Both the position numbers and the translations under genes were made by a program. From Shewanella algicola (GTDB lineage Bacteria; Pseudomonadota; Gammaproteobacteria; Enterobacterales; Shewanellaceae): 64,000 nt of DNA. Of the stretch, positions 9,710 to 19,009 are shown piece after piece. The stretch lies in contig NZ_BMQI01000016.1 of assembly GCF_014648035.1 (NCBI RefSeq), positions 1 to 64,000 on the forward strand, in the 5' to 3' direction. A model generated the notes under the pieces. It worked only from the letters and a program-made list of their open reading frames with translations. It had not been told where the DNA came from and ran no database searches. The stretch's first letter is position 1; every line of letters begins with the position of its first letter.

Positions 9710-11059
9710 GTGCGTTTTTTTAATTGGATCTGTTTATCATTTCTACTGACCTTAACTGTCTCTGTTACTTCATTTTCAGCCAATGCAGTTAAGGTTTTGC
9801 CCATGCGAGACAGGGCAACATTTATCGACGATATTTTAGCTAAACGGGTTGATCAATTATTGCCCATATTAATGAATGAACATAAGTTAGATATGTGGGT
9901 CATCATTAGCCGTGAATACAATGAAGACCCCGTCATTAAAACGCTATTACCTGCCACATGGATATCTGCACGCCGTACAACAATACTGGTGTTTGCTCGT
10001 AAAAATGACGGAACAATAGGTGCTCATGCCATTGCCCCTTATAACGTTGGTCAAGTTTTTGAAAAAGCCTGGGATAAAACAACACAGCCTAATCAATGGT
10101 TAGCGCTTAATGTATTAATTGAACGCTATCAACCTAATAGTATTGGTATTAATCAATCTGAACACTGGGCACATGCTGACGGGCTTGTTGCCACAGACAA
10201 AGATAACCTGTTAGCGCATTTACCTGAAAAATATAAAAGCAAAATTGTTTCGGCAGAATCAGTTGCCATTGGGTGGTTAGAGCAACGTATTCCAGAAGAA
10301 ATTGCAGTTTACAAAGATATTGTAAAATTGGCACACTCTATCATTGCCGAAGCCTTTTCAAACAAAGTGATTACGCCCGAACAAACAACCACTGACGATG
10401 TCGTGTGGTGGCTGAGAGAACGTGTTGTTGAACTTAAGCTACAAACTTGGTTTCACCCAACCGTTTCAATTCAGCGAGGAGCTGATGTTAGTTTCGAGCA
10501 CGGATCAGACTTAAGCCATGGCGATGAAACACAAGTCATTTTACCTGGCGATTTATTGCATGTAGATTTTGGGATAAGCTATTTACGCTTAAATACCGAT
10601 ACCCAACAACATGCTTATGTATTAAAACCGGGTGAGACTGAAGCGCCGCAGTATTTGCAAAAGGCGTTGTTGTCTGGCAATCAACTTCAAGATGTATTTA
10701 CCGGGCAATTCGCTCAAGGGCTAACGGGTAACCAGGTATTAGCACGTTCTCGTCATCTGGCCATTTCACAAGGATTAACCCCAACAATATACACACATCC
10801 GCTGGGCTATCATGGCCATGGTGCTGGCACCACACTGGGGATGTGGGATTCGCAGCAGGGCGTACCTGGCGATGGTGATTATCCATTACACCTAAACACC
10901 GCTTATGCTATTGAGTTAAACAACGCTATTTTTATCGACGCATGGAATAAAGAGATCAGGATTATGCTGGAAGAGGATGCCATTTTTGATCAATCGGGTG
11001 TGTGGTATCTCAATGGCAGACAAACAGAGTTATTACTCATCAAACCTGTAAAGAGCTGA
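9710..11059 (+). CDS. Secreted M24-family metallopeptidase (Xaa-Pro aminopeptidase-like)
   Basis: 449 residues. The start is GTG 9710, supported by AAAGGAG (9697-9703) six bases upstream. An N-terminal signal peptide (about residues 1-26, ending SANA) predicts export to the periplasm. The C-terminal pita-bread domain appears to keep all five metal ligands of the aminopeptidase P/prolidase fold: Asp286, Asp297, His363, Glu402 and Glu421 or Glu422. An active dinuclear-metal enzyme cleaving Xaa-Pro bonds or a related substrate is therefore likely. The N-terminal half is the creatinase-like domain. Exported M24 enzymes are less usual than cytosolic PepP or PepQ. Confidence 0.85.
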   Translation: MRFFNWICLSFLLTLTVSVTSFSANAVKVLPMRDRATFIDDILAKRVDQLLPILMNEHKLDMWVIISREYNEDPVIKTLLPATWISARRTTILVFARKNDGTIGAHAIAPYNVGQVFEKAWDKTTQPNQWLALNVLIERYQPNSIGINQSEHWAHADGLVATDKDNLLAHLPEKYKSKIVSAESVAIGWLEQRIPEEIAVYKDIVKLAHSIIAEAFSNKVITPEQTTTDDVVWWLRERVVELKLQTWFHPTVSIQRGADVSFEHGSDLSHGDETQVILPGDLLHVDFGISYLRLNTDTQQHAYVLKPGETEAPQYLQKALLSGNQLQDVFTGQFAQGLTGNQVLARSRHLAISQGLTPTIYTHPLGYHGHGAGTTLGMWDSQQGVPGDGDYPLHLNTAYAIELNNAIFIDAWNKEIRIMLEEDAIFDQSGVWYLNGRQTELLLIKPVKS

Positions 11060-11132
11060 TTTTGCTACCAGCTCAGTTAACGTTATTTTTAAACACTCTA
11101 CACATCGGTGTAAATATTCTTTTTGAGACGCT

Positions 11133-11717
11133 ATGAATAACATAAACGTGAATGACATTTTGCAACATGCTGATTCTCTACAATATGAAGACCCAGAACA
11201 TACCTATCACAGATCATACCGTCATTTTGTTAACTACTTCAGTGATAAAAATGAGTTAACAGAGCAAGATTTGATTATAGGAGCCAATTTCACATACGGG
11301 TGGATGCCGACGATAATGAATTTTAAGTCAAATAACTTTGACGAGTCGTTGAAAATACTCAATAAAGCGAGATTGCCAGAGCGTATTTCAAGTAATGAAA
11401 TCCTTATTCTTAAGTCGTTGATCAACAATTCTCTTGTGGGTGTGTCAAAGCTCTTACATTTTATCAATCCAAAGGTATACGCCATTTGGGATAGTCGAGT
11501 GTGCTATTTTCTTCTTGGTAAGTCGCATAAATACCTCATTGAAAAAGTAGACATGTATTGGCAATACTTGGACTTATGTGAGCGAGTTTCAGCAGATTTG
11601 GATTTTAAGGTAATCCATTCAAAGTTCGAATCTTCGGTAAATTATGAGGTTTCAGCTTTAAGAGTGGTAGAGCAATTGATGTTTGTGAATAGCAATATGA
11701 CAATAGCAAAACTCTAG
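11133..11717 (+). CDS. Protein of unknown function, 194 residues
   Basis: I do not recognise the family. The protein looks soluble, with no signal peptide or membrane segment. The most distinctive part is SKLLHFINPKVYAIWDSRV around residues 107-125, a motif style seen in some helical DNA-interacting proteins, but this is only an impression. The coding sequence is visibly more AT-rich than its neighbours, and the ribosome binding site is weak (GAGACG before ATG 11133). It sits in a loose run of single genes, so recent acquisition is plausible. Confidence 0.6.
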   Translation: MNNINVNDILQHADSLQYEDPEHTYHRSYRHFVNYFSDKNELTEQDLIIGANFTYGWMPTIMNFKSNNFDESLKILNKARLPERISSNEILILKSLINNSLVGVSKLLHFINPKVYAIWDSRVCYFLLGKSHKYLIEKVDMYWQYLDLCERVSADLDFKVIHSKFESSVNYEVSALRVVEQLMFVNSNMTIAKL

Positions 11718-11892
11718 CTGATATCAGTTTCCCTCTTACCAATAATGGATATGAGCTAATTAGGCTGAGCAATTTGAGCAGGATCTCTTACCTGCTAAAC
11801 CCTATGATTTATTATATCTTTGGATTTTAACTTGTGCTTGTGAATAAAGAAGTGCATGTAAGTTATTTAGCGTTAATTTTAAGTGGAATAAA

Positions 11893-12489
11893 ATGCACTC
11901 AAAAATAGTAATTTTATACATTCACGGTTTTGGTAGTCGATTTGATCCTCAATCTGACAAAGTTAAGGCATTAAGCTATTTAGGAGAGGTTAAAGGGATT
12001 ACTGTTGATTACACATCAATGCCAAGTTTGATTGAAAAACAGTTGATGAACGCCTGTACGGACTTTCAAGTTGATCTTATCGTCGGTACAAGCCTTGGTG
12101 GATATTGGGCAAATAGAATTGGAGCTCAAATTGGGGTACCTTTTGTATCTATAAATCCAGCTATATCACCTAACGTTACATTGCAAAAATATATTGGATT
12201 TGGACAAACCTATTATGGTGAAAATTATGAGTTAACACCAGAAGCTGTTGATGCGTATACTGATTTTTCTGCTCAAGGTTGCGGTTTGATTTTATTAGAT
12301 ATGGCAGATGAGTTGTTAGATTCAGTTGCTACAAATAGTCAATTAAAAGACCAGTTTAAGGTTCATTGCTTTGAGGGGGGTACTCACCGCTTTTCTCATA
12401 TGAATGAAGCTATTCCAATCATTGAGAGATTTGTAAGTAATGCAGCGCTTATTTATGGTGTAGTGAATGAGACAGATATTAACCATTAG
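11893..12489 (+). CDS. YqiA/UPF0227-type alpha/beta hydrolase
   Basis: Predicted small esterase of 198 residues. It opens with a strand and oxyanion region (ILYIHGFGSR) and has the nucleophile elbow GTSLGG (Ser67). A likely acid is Asp136 or Asp139, and a histidine lies in GGTHRFSH (His165 or His169), giving a complete catalytic triad. E. coli YqiA, of the same family, has esterase activity on short acyl substrates; the natural substrate here is unknown. It is AT-rich and alone, unlike yqiA of E. coli, which lies beside parE. Confidence 0.8.
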   Translation: MHSKIVILYIHGFGSRFDPQSDKVKALSYLGEVKGITVDYTSMPSLIEKQLMNACTDFQVDLIVGTSLGGYWANRIGAQIGVPFVSINPAISPNVTLQKYIGFGQTYYGENYELTPEAVDAYTDFSAQGCGLILLDMADELLDSVATNSQLKDQFKVHCFEGGTHRFSHMNEAIPIIERFVSNAALIYGVVNETDINH

Positions 12490-12637
12490 CTTTTTCAAAT
12501 TAGAAAAGAGGATTTCATAAATAATGCTATTATTACAGAGTGTTGTGTAATAATGGGAAATCTTAAGGCTAGCTCAATCGCTCTTGATATTGAACATGCT
12601 CAAATCAGCATAAAATCTCAATTTATAAGGATGTAGA

Positions 12638-13294
12638 ATGGAAGTCGAAGTATTTAACAGAACCCACACTAATGACAAAATTATCAGTGGGTCTACTTAC
12701 AATTTTATCATTGGCTCAACGCTGTTATGGGGTTTTGCCATCAATTGGCTTATGGTGCTGAACATTTCGGTTGAATCAATCAGCAGCATTAATCCTATTA
12801 TTTTCTTTATTGGTTATTTTGCTTCGTGTTTCTTTGGTATTTACCTTTTTAGCAAATCAGATAAGCCTATTGTGAGCTTTATTGGCTATAACTTTGTGGT
12901 GGTACCGTTTGGGTTGATTATTAATCTTGTGGTGAGCCAATATAATCCCGATATTGTGCAAGAGGCCATTAGGGTTACCGGCATGGTAACGTTTGTGATG
13001 ATGCTGTTAGGCTCAATGTATCCAGCATTTTTTAAAAAGATAGCGGGTGGATTAACTATTGCGTTGATTTGTGTGATTGTCGTGGAGCTCATTGAAATAT
13101 TTATTTTTAATACCCATCATGGCATTTTAGACTGGATTGTCGCGCTGATTTTTTGTGGTTATATTGGCTATGATTGGGCTCGAGCTAATGCAATCCCGAA
13201 AACAGTTGATAACGCCGTCGATAGCGCTGCAGCCTTGTATATGGACATCATCAATTTGTTTTTACGAATACTTAGAATTTTAGGGCGAAAATAG
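12638..13294 (+). CDS. Bax inhibitor-1-like (YbhL/YccA) membrane protein
   Basis: 218 residues with about seven hydrophobic segments from residue 25 onward. The conserved family C-terminus is present: GYIGYDWARANA followed by LYMDIINLFLRILRILG. Bacterial members are inner-membrane proteins; some act as calcium leak channels or interact with FtsH, but the function of this one is not known. The start ATG 12638 follows AAGGATG. It stands alone and is convergent with the Mrp operon. Confidence 0.8.
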   Translation: MEVEVFNRTHTNDKIISGSTYNFIIGSTLLWGFAINWLMVLNISVESISSINPIIFFIGYFASCFFGIYLFSKSDKPIVSFIGYNFVVVPFGLIINLVVSQYNPDIVQEAIRVTGMVTFVMMLLGSMYPAFFKKIAGGLTIALICVIVVELIEIFIFNTHHGILDWIVALIFCGYIGYDWARANAIPKTVDNAVDSAAALYMDIINLFLRILRILGRK

Positions 13295-13675
13295 TCTTCA
13301 AAGAACGATTCTTATCAGCGTTCAAATGAAGCTAATCCCATTTGATTAGATCATAGATTGCCTTGATGAGCAGTGCAAACAAGAGCCGGACATTGACAGT
13401 CTATTACCCAGGAATTTTAACGATAGGCGTGATTGTCCCTGACGCTTTCATTAGTACCAAAGGTAAAGCGGATATAAGTGGCTAGTTCATTTTGAGTTAG
13501 TGGGCTCTTTTTCTATGTTGCAGCACCATAAAAGCTTCCCATAGAGTGTTATGTTTATTTGTACTGCTATATTGATTTTTGCTAAAACTCCGCCTGAGTT
13601 TGTCGTTATTAAAACACAGAAATTTAAAAATTATTATGCTAAATGGAGTCAAATGAAACATTTTTCCCATTGAAG
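13295..13675. other. Intergenic region between convergent genes
   Basis: 381 bases between the Bax-inhibitor-like gene and the end of the Mrp operon. I see only short chance frames and no strong T-tailed hairpin for either side. Confidence 0.45.
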
Positions 13676-15385
13676 CTAAAAGTAATACAACAATACGTAG
13701 GCCGATAGCAACCCAGCGATCCATAGTACAGTAGTGCCCACACGCCAAGACCGCGCGAACACGCTGCGCTCTTGGCTATCTGCTGTATGCGGTTGGCCTA
13801 GATAACGCACTGCCATACGTTGTAAAAGTTCCTGCAAGCGGTTTTGTTGTTGCGTAACAATTTCACCTAGTGAGCTAAGTGCTCGCTCGATCAATTTAAC
13901 CAATGAAAAGCCCGCACGTCGCCAAAGCCAATCTGTGTCGAGGCTAATCGTCATGGTTCGCTTCATTAGTGGCAATAATACGAAGAAAGCCAATCCTGAA
14001 AATAGCAGCAACTGCAGGTAGAACAGCACTTTACCAATAGAGTAAGGTTGGTAATCAACAGGGTAGGGTAATAGGGCATAAAGTAATTCTGGGAATACCC
14101 CCAGTAAAATGCACATACTAGCAAAAATGATCATCGCCAGCCCCATATTCCATGGCGCATCTTTTGGTCTTAACCCTGAGTCTTTTTGGAAAAACACAAA
14201 CCATGGAAATTTGATGCCAGCATGAAGAAATACACCGGCCGACGCGGCGGTTAATGCCATGTAAACCCACACTAAGTTTCCATCGATAGCAGCTTGGGAG
14301 ATCATGCTTTTTGTTGTAAAGCCTGAAGTCAGTGGAAAACTTGAAATCGCTAGCGCGCCAATAATACCGCAAACGCAGGTAAGTGGCATGGTGCGAAATA
14401 GCCCCCCCAACTCTATACATTTATTTTTCCCTGTGCGGTATATAACAACACCAGCACTCATAAACAGTAGCGCTTTATATATAATATGTGCAAAAGCATG
14501 AGCCGCAGCCCCATTAAGTGCCATTTCAGTGCCAATACCTACGGCAACAACCATAAATCCGACTTGGTTAACTACAGAATAGGAAAGGATACGACGTACA
14601 TCATTTTCCAATAATGCGAAAATAATACCGTACATAACCATAAATAGACCAATGCCAATCAGCACTGATTCGCCTGGGAATAATAATATCAGTGCCAGTA
14701 CAGCTGTTTTAGTTGTAAATGCCGACAAAAATACTGAACCAGTGGGTGTGGCTTCTGGATATGCATCGGCTAGCCAAGCTGACACTGGCGGTGCTGCTGC
14801 GTTTATCAATATGCCAATAAGTATCATCCATGTACTGAAATCTGTTGCCAGCATAGGTTGGATTTGGATAGAACCAGTCCCAAGTACGACACCGACTATT
14901 CCCACATTAAGTATTACGCCACCGAGAAAATGCATGATGGCATAACGCATTCCAGCTGCGCGTGAACCGGGCGTACCACCACACCAAACAACGATAGTAG
15001 AGAATATTGCCATGAGTTCCCAGTAAACGAACATGGTAATAAGATCGCCTGCAAAACAGACTCCTATAGCACCTGCAGCGTATGTAAAGGCTGCGGCAAG
15101 TTCATACCAACGTGCTATACGAAATGAAAACAGACCTCCAACAAAGACCATTATGGAAAAAATAGCCGCAAACAATCTCCTTAGCGGGCTACCTTCGACA
15201 GGTTCAATGCTGTATGAAAGAAAGTTTACCGTGCTCTGGACTCCGTCAGGGACCTGCCATATGGCCAACAAGGTAATCATTGGGGCGATTAAGATGATAG
15301 TTGTTCGTGCGTGCCCTTTAACCAAACATATCAGTACAGCAGCAATTAGCAGGATAAATGCTGGAGAGAAAAATTCAAACCCCAT
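13676..15385 (-). CDS. Third antiporter-like subunit (NuoL/M/N and MrpA/D family) of the Mrp operon
   Basis: Last gene of the Mrp operon, 569 residues, with about 14 membrane helices. It belongs to the proton-conducting family shared by complex I and Mrp. The transmembrane-5 glutamate is present (YWELM, Glu123), and a later lysine is present in the FTTKTA segment (Lys226). The usual transmembrane-7 signature GxKxAxxPxHxWLPxA is altered: the lysine is Asn195, the histidine is Ser202, and the proline after WL is Ala. The C-terminus is extended by an extra helix and charged tail (residues about 480-569). It overlaps the preceding small gene by 11 bases. It is probably a membrane subunit with altered or no proton translocation. 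Confidence 0.82.
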   Translation of the reverse strand: MGFEFFSPAFILLIAAVLICLVKGHARTTIILIAPMITLLAIWQVPDGVQSTVNFLSYSIEPVEGSPLRRLFAAIFSIMVFVGGLFSFRIARWYELAAAFTYAAGAIGVCFAGDLITMFVYWELMAIFSTIVVWCGGTPGSRAAGMRYAIMHFLGGVILNVGIVGVVLGTGSIQIQPMLATDFSTWMILIGILINAAAPPVSAWLADAYPEATPTGSVFLSAFTTKTAVLALILLFPGESVLIGIGLFMVMYGIIFALLENDVRRILSYSVVNQVGFMVVAVGIGTEMALNGAAAHAFAHIIYKALLFMSAGVVIYRTGKNKCIELGGLFRTMPLTCVCGIIGALAISSFPLTSGFTTKSMISQAAIDGNLVWVYMALTAASAGVFLHAGIKFPWFVFFQKDSGLRPKDAPWNMGLAMIIFASMCILLGVFPELLYALLPYPVDYQPYSIGKVLFYLQLLLFSGLAFFVLLPLMKRTMTISLDTDWLWRRAGFSLVKLIERALSSLGEIVTQQQNRLQELLQRMAVRYLGQPHTADSQERSVFARSWRVGTTVLWIAGLLSAYVLLYYF

Positions 15386-15689
15386 TGCTATTCTCCTTTA
15401 CCTTGTCATGACTGGGTACTGAGGTTTTAATTTGTTCTGGTTCATCATAATAGTCCTGAGGACGTTTGAGAAATAGCCCTAATAATTTCGCTATTAATAC
15501 CATCACTAGGCAACTGACAAATCCATAAACTGCACCGAACCCAAACCAGCCATCAAAGCCGAAATAACCTTTAACGTATATTACTGTTTGCGCAAGTACC
15601 ACCAAGGTCAGTACAACACTGAAACCAATCCAGAGCTTACGAATAGTTGACGGCCGTACTAACCAGTGTAATTGTTTTTCGTCATTCAT
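15375..15689 (-). CDS. Small two-helix membrane protein inside the Mrp operon
   Basis: 104 residues from ATG 15689, which directly follows the stop of the preceding antiporter gene and has AAGGGG a few bases upstream in that gene's end. It has two hydrophobic segments (about residues 20-42 and 50-74) and a charged C-terminal tail. I do not recognise the family. Its position, overlapping the next gene, argues that it is an accessory subunit of the complex. A start 13 codons upstream is possible but would overlap the preceding gene. Confidence 0.7.
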   Translation of the reverse strand: MNDEKQLHWLVRPSTIRKLWIGFSVVLTLVVLAQTVIYVKGYFGFDGWFGFGAVYGFVSCLVMVLIAKLLGLFLKRPQDYYDEPEQIKTSVPSHDKVKENSNGV

Positions 15690-15690
15690 T

Positions 15691-17157
15691 TTAACTGAGC
15701 CCCTTAACAACTTGGCTTGCCAATTCAATGACTGGACCGTTAAATAAAAAGAAAGCGAGTGTCAGTATGGCGGTGAGAGTCAATGCCAATACAGCTAAAA
15801 ACGGTGCTTCCCCGTGCTCCTTGTCACCTTCATTTTCTTGTTCAAACCAAACTAGGTATAAAATCGGCAAAAAGTAAGCGGCATTAAGAAGGGTACTGGC
15901 AATGATGGTGAATACTGCCACGAGATTATTTGCTTCGAAAGCGCCGGCTAAAATGTACCATTTGGAAACGAACCCCGCAGTGGGAGGGACACCAATCATA
16001 CTTAATGCACCAATTGTAAACGCCGCCATTGTCCATGGCATACGTCTACCAATACCACGTAATTGATGGATTTCGGTCTTTTTAGAAGCAACATAAATTG
16101 CGCCAGCAGCAAAGAACAATGTGATTTTACCAAAAGCATGAGCGACCATATGCAAGGCGGCACCAACTTCAGCGAGCGGCTTAAGAATAGCTGTGGCCAT
16201 GACAACATAAGATAACTGGGCAATAGTGGAGTAGGCTAGCAGACGTTTGATGTTGGTTTGGCGCAATGCAACAAGACTCGCAACAATGATGGTAAATGCT
16301 GCTATATATAAAAGCCATTCTGAGCTCGGTGATTCAAATAGATATTCAATACCAAATATATAAATGATTATCTTAGTGATAGCAAAAACACCTGATTTAA
16401 CTACCGCAACGGCATGGAGTAAGGCGCTCACAGGGGTGGGGGCTACCATAGCGGCGGGTAACCATTTATGCATCGGCATCACAGCCGCTTTGCCAATACC
16501 AAATACAAATAGTGCCAGAAGCAACCCTATTTCTGGGTCATTTAACTTACCCGCGAGGATCCCGCCTACAGTAAAATCTCCTGTACCTGCCACGGTATAA
16601 GTCCAGATGATAGCAGGAAGGAACAAACCAATAGATGTACTCAGTAAAACACCCAGATAAATCCTTGCCGAACGTATCGTAGCTGCATCGCCTTTATGTG
16701 CGACTAAGGGGTATGTTGAGAGTGTTAATAATTCATAGCATAAAAATAGAGTGAATAGATTGCCAGCGAAAGCAACACCAACAGTGGCTGAAAGAGCTAA
16801 CGCGAAGCATACAAAAAATCGAGTTTGGTTTTTCTCTTTATTACCGCGCATGTAGCCAACGGAATATATCGAGTTGATAAGCCAAAGCCCAGATGCCAAT
16901 GCTGCAAATAGCATGCCCAGAGGTTCAACAGTAAATGCAATACTTAGCCCAGGCATCACCTCGCTTACTTCTATTGAGGGTCTTTTGCCTTCCATAAGAG
17001 TAGAGATGAGTCCCCAAACAACCCAGATTAGTGAAACAGACGTAATAGCGGTTGCAGCTTCGCGAATATTAGGGCCTATTCGCCCAGCAAGGGCGATGGC
17101 GAGAGCGCCTACTAGAGGAAGACTAATGGCGACTAATATGGTAGTTTCAGGTGTCAA
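15691..17157 (-). CDS. Mrp antiporter subunit D-like (second copy)
   Basis: 488 residues, about 14 membrane helices, NuoM/MrpD family. Key residues of the ion path are all visible: transmembrane-5 Glu142 (CYELLT), transmembrane-7 Lys223 and His230 in FGIGKAAVMPMHKWLP, and Lys254 in AVVKSG. It should therefore be a proton- or cation-translocating subunit. It overlaps mrpD by four bases, indicating translational coupling. With mrpD it could take the two antiporter-like places that MrpA and MrpD fill in Bacillus-type complexes. Confidence 0.88.
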   Translation of the reverse strand: MTPETTILVAISLPLVGALAIALAGRIGPNIREAATAITSVSLIWVVWGLISTLMEGKRPSIEVSEVMPGLSIAFTVEPLGMLFAALASGLWLINSIYSVGYMRGNKEKNQTRFFVCFALALSATVGVAFAGNLFTLFLCYELLTLSTYPLVAHKGDAATIRSARIYLGVLLSTSIGLFLPAIIWTYTVAGTGDFTVGGILAGKLNDPEIGLLLALFVFGIGKAAVMPMHKWLPAAMVAPTPVSALLHAVAVVKSGVFAITKIIIYIFGIEYLFESPSSEWLLYIAAFTIIVASLVALRQTNIKRLLAYSTIAQLSYVVMATAILKPLAEVGAALHMVAHAFGKITLFFAAGAIYVASKKTEIHQLRGIGRRMPWTMAAFTIGALSMIGVPPTAGFVSKWYILAGAFEANNLVAVFTIIASTLLNAAYFLPILYLVWFEQENEGDKEHGEAPFLAVLALTLTAILTLAFFLFNGPVIELASQVVKGLS

Positions 17158-18644
17158 TTTGTACCCTCCAATAGAAGGGCTGCGGCACTATTTGCAAGTT
17201 CTAATGGAACCTGTGGAAACAGTCCGAAGTATATATTGAGTAGTGCAATAAAACCGGTAACTAATAACATTTGTATTGGTGCTTCAGATGTTGGACCTTC
17301 TCCTTCGACAGGAGCTTGGAAGTAAAGCGCCTCAACGATGCGCCAAACATAAACCACCGCCATCAAGGAGCTGACTAGAATAATTGCGACTAGCCCGCCC
17401 CCCCAAGGACCGCTTTCCAAAGCTGAGATGATAAGGAGCCATTTACTAATAAACCCTGCAGTACCAGGCACGCCGATTAAGCTCAAACCACACACAACAA
17501 AAGCAGCACAAGTCCAGGGCATACGAGCAGCAGCACCACCGAGTTGATCTAGGCGCAAATCACGATACTGATAAGCTAGACAAGCAACTGCCAGGAATAA
17601 GCCACCTTTTGCTAGCGCATGGTTGAACATATGCATTGCGCTGGCGGTTAGTCCAGCCATGCTGACAAAGCTAACACCAAGCAAAATATAGCCTATTTGT
17701 GCTATAGATGATGAAGCAAGCCGCCTTTTAAGATGCCCTTCGAACATCGCAACAGCAGAAGCAATCAGTATTCCGAGAATTGCCAAAGGCATCGCAAACA
17801 ATGCGAACTGAACTTGGTGATCCTCAAGCGTTGCTTGAAATATCATATAGTCAAATCGGATAAGTACATACAGTGCAACCTTGGTCGCGCAAGCAGAGAG
17901 AAACACAGTCACCATGTGTGGAGCATGTGTATAAGCGTTTGGCACCCATACATGTAAAGGAAACACCGCCGCTTTAAGGGCCAACCCAATAGTGATGAAT
18001 CCCGCAGCAACTAGCACTGGATTTATATCGGTCACATCACCGAGGCGATCTTGAATATCGGCTAAGTTAAGCGTGCCGGTCATCATGTAGATTAAACCTA
18101 CACCAATTAGATAAAAGGTTGCGCCAATGGTACCCATCATTAAATATTTGAATACGGCTGGAAGAGCGCGACGGTCTGGACCTCCAGCAATTAATATGTA
18201 GCTGGCCAGAGATGAAATTTCCATGAAAACAAAAATATTGAAGGCATCTGCTGATACGACAATACCCACCAGTCCAGATAAAACCAAAAGCCAGGCCGCA
18301 TAGAAAAGTGGTTGGCGTTCTGATTCAATTTGCTGATCAATGCTTGGTTTGGCAGCGAGTAAAGCAGCTGTGCTCGCTCCCGTAATTACCAGCAAAATAA
18401 TGGCACTAAACGGATCAACCGACAGTGCGATACCATAAGGTGCTGGCCAGCCGCCCATAGCGTATTGAAGGGCTTGTCCGTCTAAAACGGCCAAAGTGAG
18501 CGCAACGGCGATGGAAAAACTCACTAGTGCCACGGCAGTTGCTCCGGCCCAAGCTAAACCTCGCGGTTGTAACATGACGATAAGTGGTGCCGACAACATC
18601 GGTATCACAACTTGCAAAGCTGGAAGGTGTGCTAATAAATCCAT
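17154..18644 (-). CDS. mrpD: Mrp antiporter subunit D
   Basis: 496 residues from ATG 18644, five bases after the mrpC stop; a longer frame to 18695 would run into mrpC and adds unrelated basic residues. It has about 14 membrane helices. Conserved ion-path residues are Glu142 (FMEISS), Lys224 and His231 (LALKAAVFPLHVWVP) and Lys255. It is the antiporter-like subunit of a multi-subunit Na+/H+ antiporter in the inner membrane. Confidence 0.9.
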   Translation of the reverse strand: MDLLAHLPALQVVIPMLSAPLIVMLQPRGLAWAGATAVALVSFSIAVALTLAVLDGQALQYAMGGWPAPYGIALSVDPFSAIILLVITGASTAALLAAKPSIDQQIESERQPLFYAAWLLVLSGLVGIVVSADAFNIFVFMEISSLASYILIAGGPDRRALPAVFKYLMMGTIGATFYLIGVGLIYMMTGTLNLADIQDRLGDVTDINPVLVAAGFITIGLALKAAVFPLHVWVPNAYTHAPHMVTVFLSACATKVALYVLIRFDYMIFQATLEDHQVQFALFAMPLAILGILIASAVAMFEGHLKRRLASSSIAQIGYILLGVSFVSMAGLTASAMHMFNHALAKGGLFLAVACLAYQYRDLRLDQLGGAAARMPWTCAAFVVCGLSLIGVPGTAGFISKWLLIISALESGPWGGGLVAIILVSSLMAVVYVWRIVEALYFQAPVEGEGPTSEAPIQMLLVTGFIALLNIYFGLFPQVPLELANSAAALLLEGTN

Positions 18645-18649
18645 AGTAG

Positions 18650-19009
18650 TCAGTCGGCATCCAAAATTTCGGTTTCTTCGATCGTGCCATAACATTCCTT
18701 GATACGCACAACCATGGCCAGTCCCAATGCGAGGGTAGATACTCCAACAACAATGGCTGTTAGTATCAGTACCTGCGGTACTGGGTTTGAAAATATTTGA
18801 TCTTCTACACCGCTTTGTATGATGGGGGCTGTCCCACCTTCTACCTTGTCCATAGTGATATACATAAGGAATACAGCAGATTGAAATATAGATAATCCAA
18901 TGAGTTTTTTTATCAAATTGGTTTTGCTAATCACGGTATACAGTCCCACCGTTAAAATGATAGCGAATACCCAATAATTGAAGTAGCCCAGCAGTTCTAA
19001 TAGTTTCAT
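18650..19009 (-). CDS. mrpC: Mrp antiporter subunit C (NuoK-like)
   Basis: 119 residues with three membrane helices, the normal MrpC/MnhC form. The segment NLIKKLIGLSIFQSAVFL (about 31-48) is typical. MrpC is homologous to NuoK of complex I and sits between the antiporter-like subunits and the small-subunit module. It overlaps the preceding B-type gene by four bases. Confidence 0.9.
   Translation of the reverse strand: MKLLELLGYFNYWVFAIILTVGLYTVISKTNLIKKLIGLSIFQSAVFLMYITMDKVEGGTAPIIQSGVEDQIFSNPVPQVLILTAIVVGVSTLALGLAMVVRIKECYGTIEETEILDAD

Noticed and set aside
9538..9723. 61-residue open frame running into the M24 gene
   Set aside because: It overlaps the well supported GTG start of the peptidase and has no convincing start of its own.
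13360..13490. Short open frame (about 39 residues) downstream of the Bax-inhibitor-like gene
   Set aside because: No ribosome binding site and no similarity that I could recognise.
14304..14501. Plus-strand open frames inside the Mrp operon
   Set aside because: Shadows of long, well conserved membrane protein genes on the minus strand.
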